From the NCBI GenBank assembly GCA_964649095.1, contig CAZYPH010000108.1, positions 1 to 7,246 of the forward strand: 7,246 bases of DNA, read 5' to 3'. The stretch comes from CAZYPH01 sp964649095. Its GTDB lineage: Bacteria; Bdellovibrionota; UBA1018; UBA923. The stretch's first letter is position 1, and each line of letters starts with the position of its first letter. A program made the position numbers and the translations under genes. Shown here piece after piece: positions 6,397-7,246 of the stretch. The notes under the pieces were generated by a model, which had not been told where the DNA came from, searched no databases, and saw only the letters and a list, made by a program, of their open reading frames with translations.

Positions 6397-7246
6397 GCTG
6401 CTACCGTCCTGTTAAGTTCAAGATCTGATAAATTGGAAAAATTAATCACAGAGTTAAATTCATTTTTTGGAATCAAATAAATTTTTTTTATTTCTTCAAA
6501 GTCTTTTAAGGCAATGGAGTGCTCTGGCAAATTGAGAACAATGTAGTTAAGCCTAAGGCCGGATCGCTCCAAGGCATCAACAGCTTCTTGCGATAAAATA
6601 ACTGGAGCATTCTCTAGTAGTTTTTTGATCTTCGGTAGTTTGGTAATGGCATCAATTCTCCAAGGCAAATTTGCGGCGTTACCTATTACAGAAATGTCTC
6701 GCGACCCTTCATTTCCACCTAAGTTACCAACAATTAAGTCACCAAACGTAATAATCACATACCGCGTAATGGCCATATCTTGCAGTTGGCTATTAAGTTC
6801 TGCAGTTACTTTAATAACGTGTATTGCTGCCTTTAGGGCGCTGATAGCATTTAGATCTCTCGTTGGTTCATCAAAATAGGCGTAAACTAGATCGCCCTGA
6901 AGCCTTGGTATGCCATTATAGATTTCTACGGAATCGGTGCAGATTTTTTGTGCTGGGATGATCGCTGCGATCGCTGCTAGATCACCATGAACCTTACTCA
7001 TTCCGGTAAATCCGCGAATGTCACTAAACCATACGGCACCCGTAGTTTTTTTTGGTCGTAACACTTCATCGGCAGCTTGTAGTGGCGAATACCGTTTATA
7101 TTTGATCAATTCACTTACACGTCGGTAAATTGTCTTGGGAAGAAACGAACGAATTTGCTCATTCATTTCAATCTGAGTTTTAATAAAATTTTGATTGGCC
7201 TCTAATTGCTCTCCCTCAAGTACGGCAGCTTTCACTTCCGTTTTCA
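6393..7246 (-). CDS. Class III adenylate/guanylate cyclase catalytic domain protein (N-terminus outside window)
   Basis: The frame is open to the right edge, so the 5' end is not secured. A GTG at 7235 is possible, but it falls inside a charged helical linker (EGEQLEANQNFIKTQIEMNEQ) typical of the region between a sensor/HAMP module and a cyclase domain. The true start is probably upstream, or at an ATG straddling the edge. Counting from the GTG, FSDIRGFT (70-77) gives metal ligand D72, RLQGD (111-115) gives the second metal ligand D115, SRDISVIG (178-185) gives the base-contacting D180, and GNAANLPWR (185-193) supplies N189 and R193 of the transition-state pair. All main catalytic residues are present. 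The lysine that usually contacts adenine in KxxGD is arginine here, so the nucleotide specificity is open. It makes a cyclic nucleotide from ATP or GTP and heads the visible operon, overlapping the PilZ-acyltransferase gene by four bases. Confidence 0.9.
   Translation of the reverse strand, partial: KTEVKAAVLEGEQLEANQNFIKTQIEMNEQIRSFLPKTIYRRVSELIKYKRYSPLQAADEVLRPKKTTGAVWFSDIRGFTGMSKVHGDLAAIAAIIPAQKICTDSVEIYNGIPRLQGDLVYAYFDEPTRDLNAISALKAAIHVIKVTAELNSQLQDMAITRYVIITFGDLIVGNLGGNEGSRDISVIGNAANLPWRIDAITKLPKIKKLLENAPVILSQEAVDALERSGLRLNYIVLNLPEHSIALKDFEEIKKIYLIPKNEFNSVINFSNLSDLELNRTVAA

Overview
The window is a block of bacterial genes that all read on the minus strand. They form two transcription units separated by a roughly 470-base gap that contains a strong candidate intrinsic terminator. 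The sequence is moderately AT-rich by eye. Alternative GTG starts, short overlaps between genes, and the mix of a class III nucleotide cyclase, PilZ domains and a FeeM/LuxI-type acyltransferase suggest a signalling-rich, free-living Gram-negative bacterium. A Bdellovibrionota- or deltaproteobacteria-like origin is a guess from gene style only; nothing here fixes the taxon.

Unit 1 runs from the right edge down to about 2250. In transcription order it holds: (a) a class III nucleotide cyclase catalytic domain whose N-terminus lies outside the window; (b) a protein with two PilZ-like domains followed by an N-acyl amino acid synthase/AHL-synthase-like acyltransferase domain; (c) an HD-superfamily phosphohydrolase-like protein with a long uncharacterised C-terminal half; and (d) a fold-type II PLP enzyme of the serine/threonine dehydratase group with a short, odd C-terminus. 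Junctions are a 4-base ATGA overlap, a 4-base gap and a 5-base gap, so this looks like one operon. Behind the PLP gene lie about 250 bases with overlapping open frames that may be a decayed coding segment, then a G-rich hairpin with a T tract.

Unit 2 starts just after that terminator. It encodes a 582-residue multi-pass membrane sensor histidine kinase with a GTG start. The kinase gene overlaps by 13 bases a Gfo/Idh/MocA-family NAD(P)-dependent oxidoreductase that runs off the left edge.

The most interesting feature is unit 1. It combines a cyclic-nucleotide-producing domain, a probable c-di-GMP receptor fused to an acyltransferase that would make an acylated amino-acid-like product, a possible phosphohydrolase, and an amino-acid-handling PLP enzyme. 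A nucleotide-controlled pathway for a small acylated metabolite or signal is a reasonable hypothesis, but it is inferred from domain content and gene order only.
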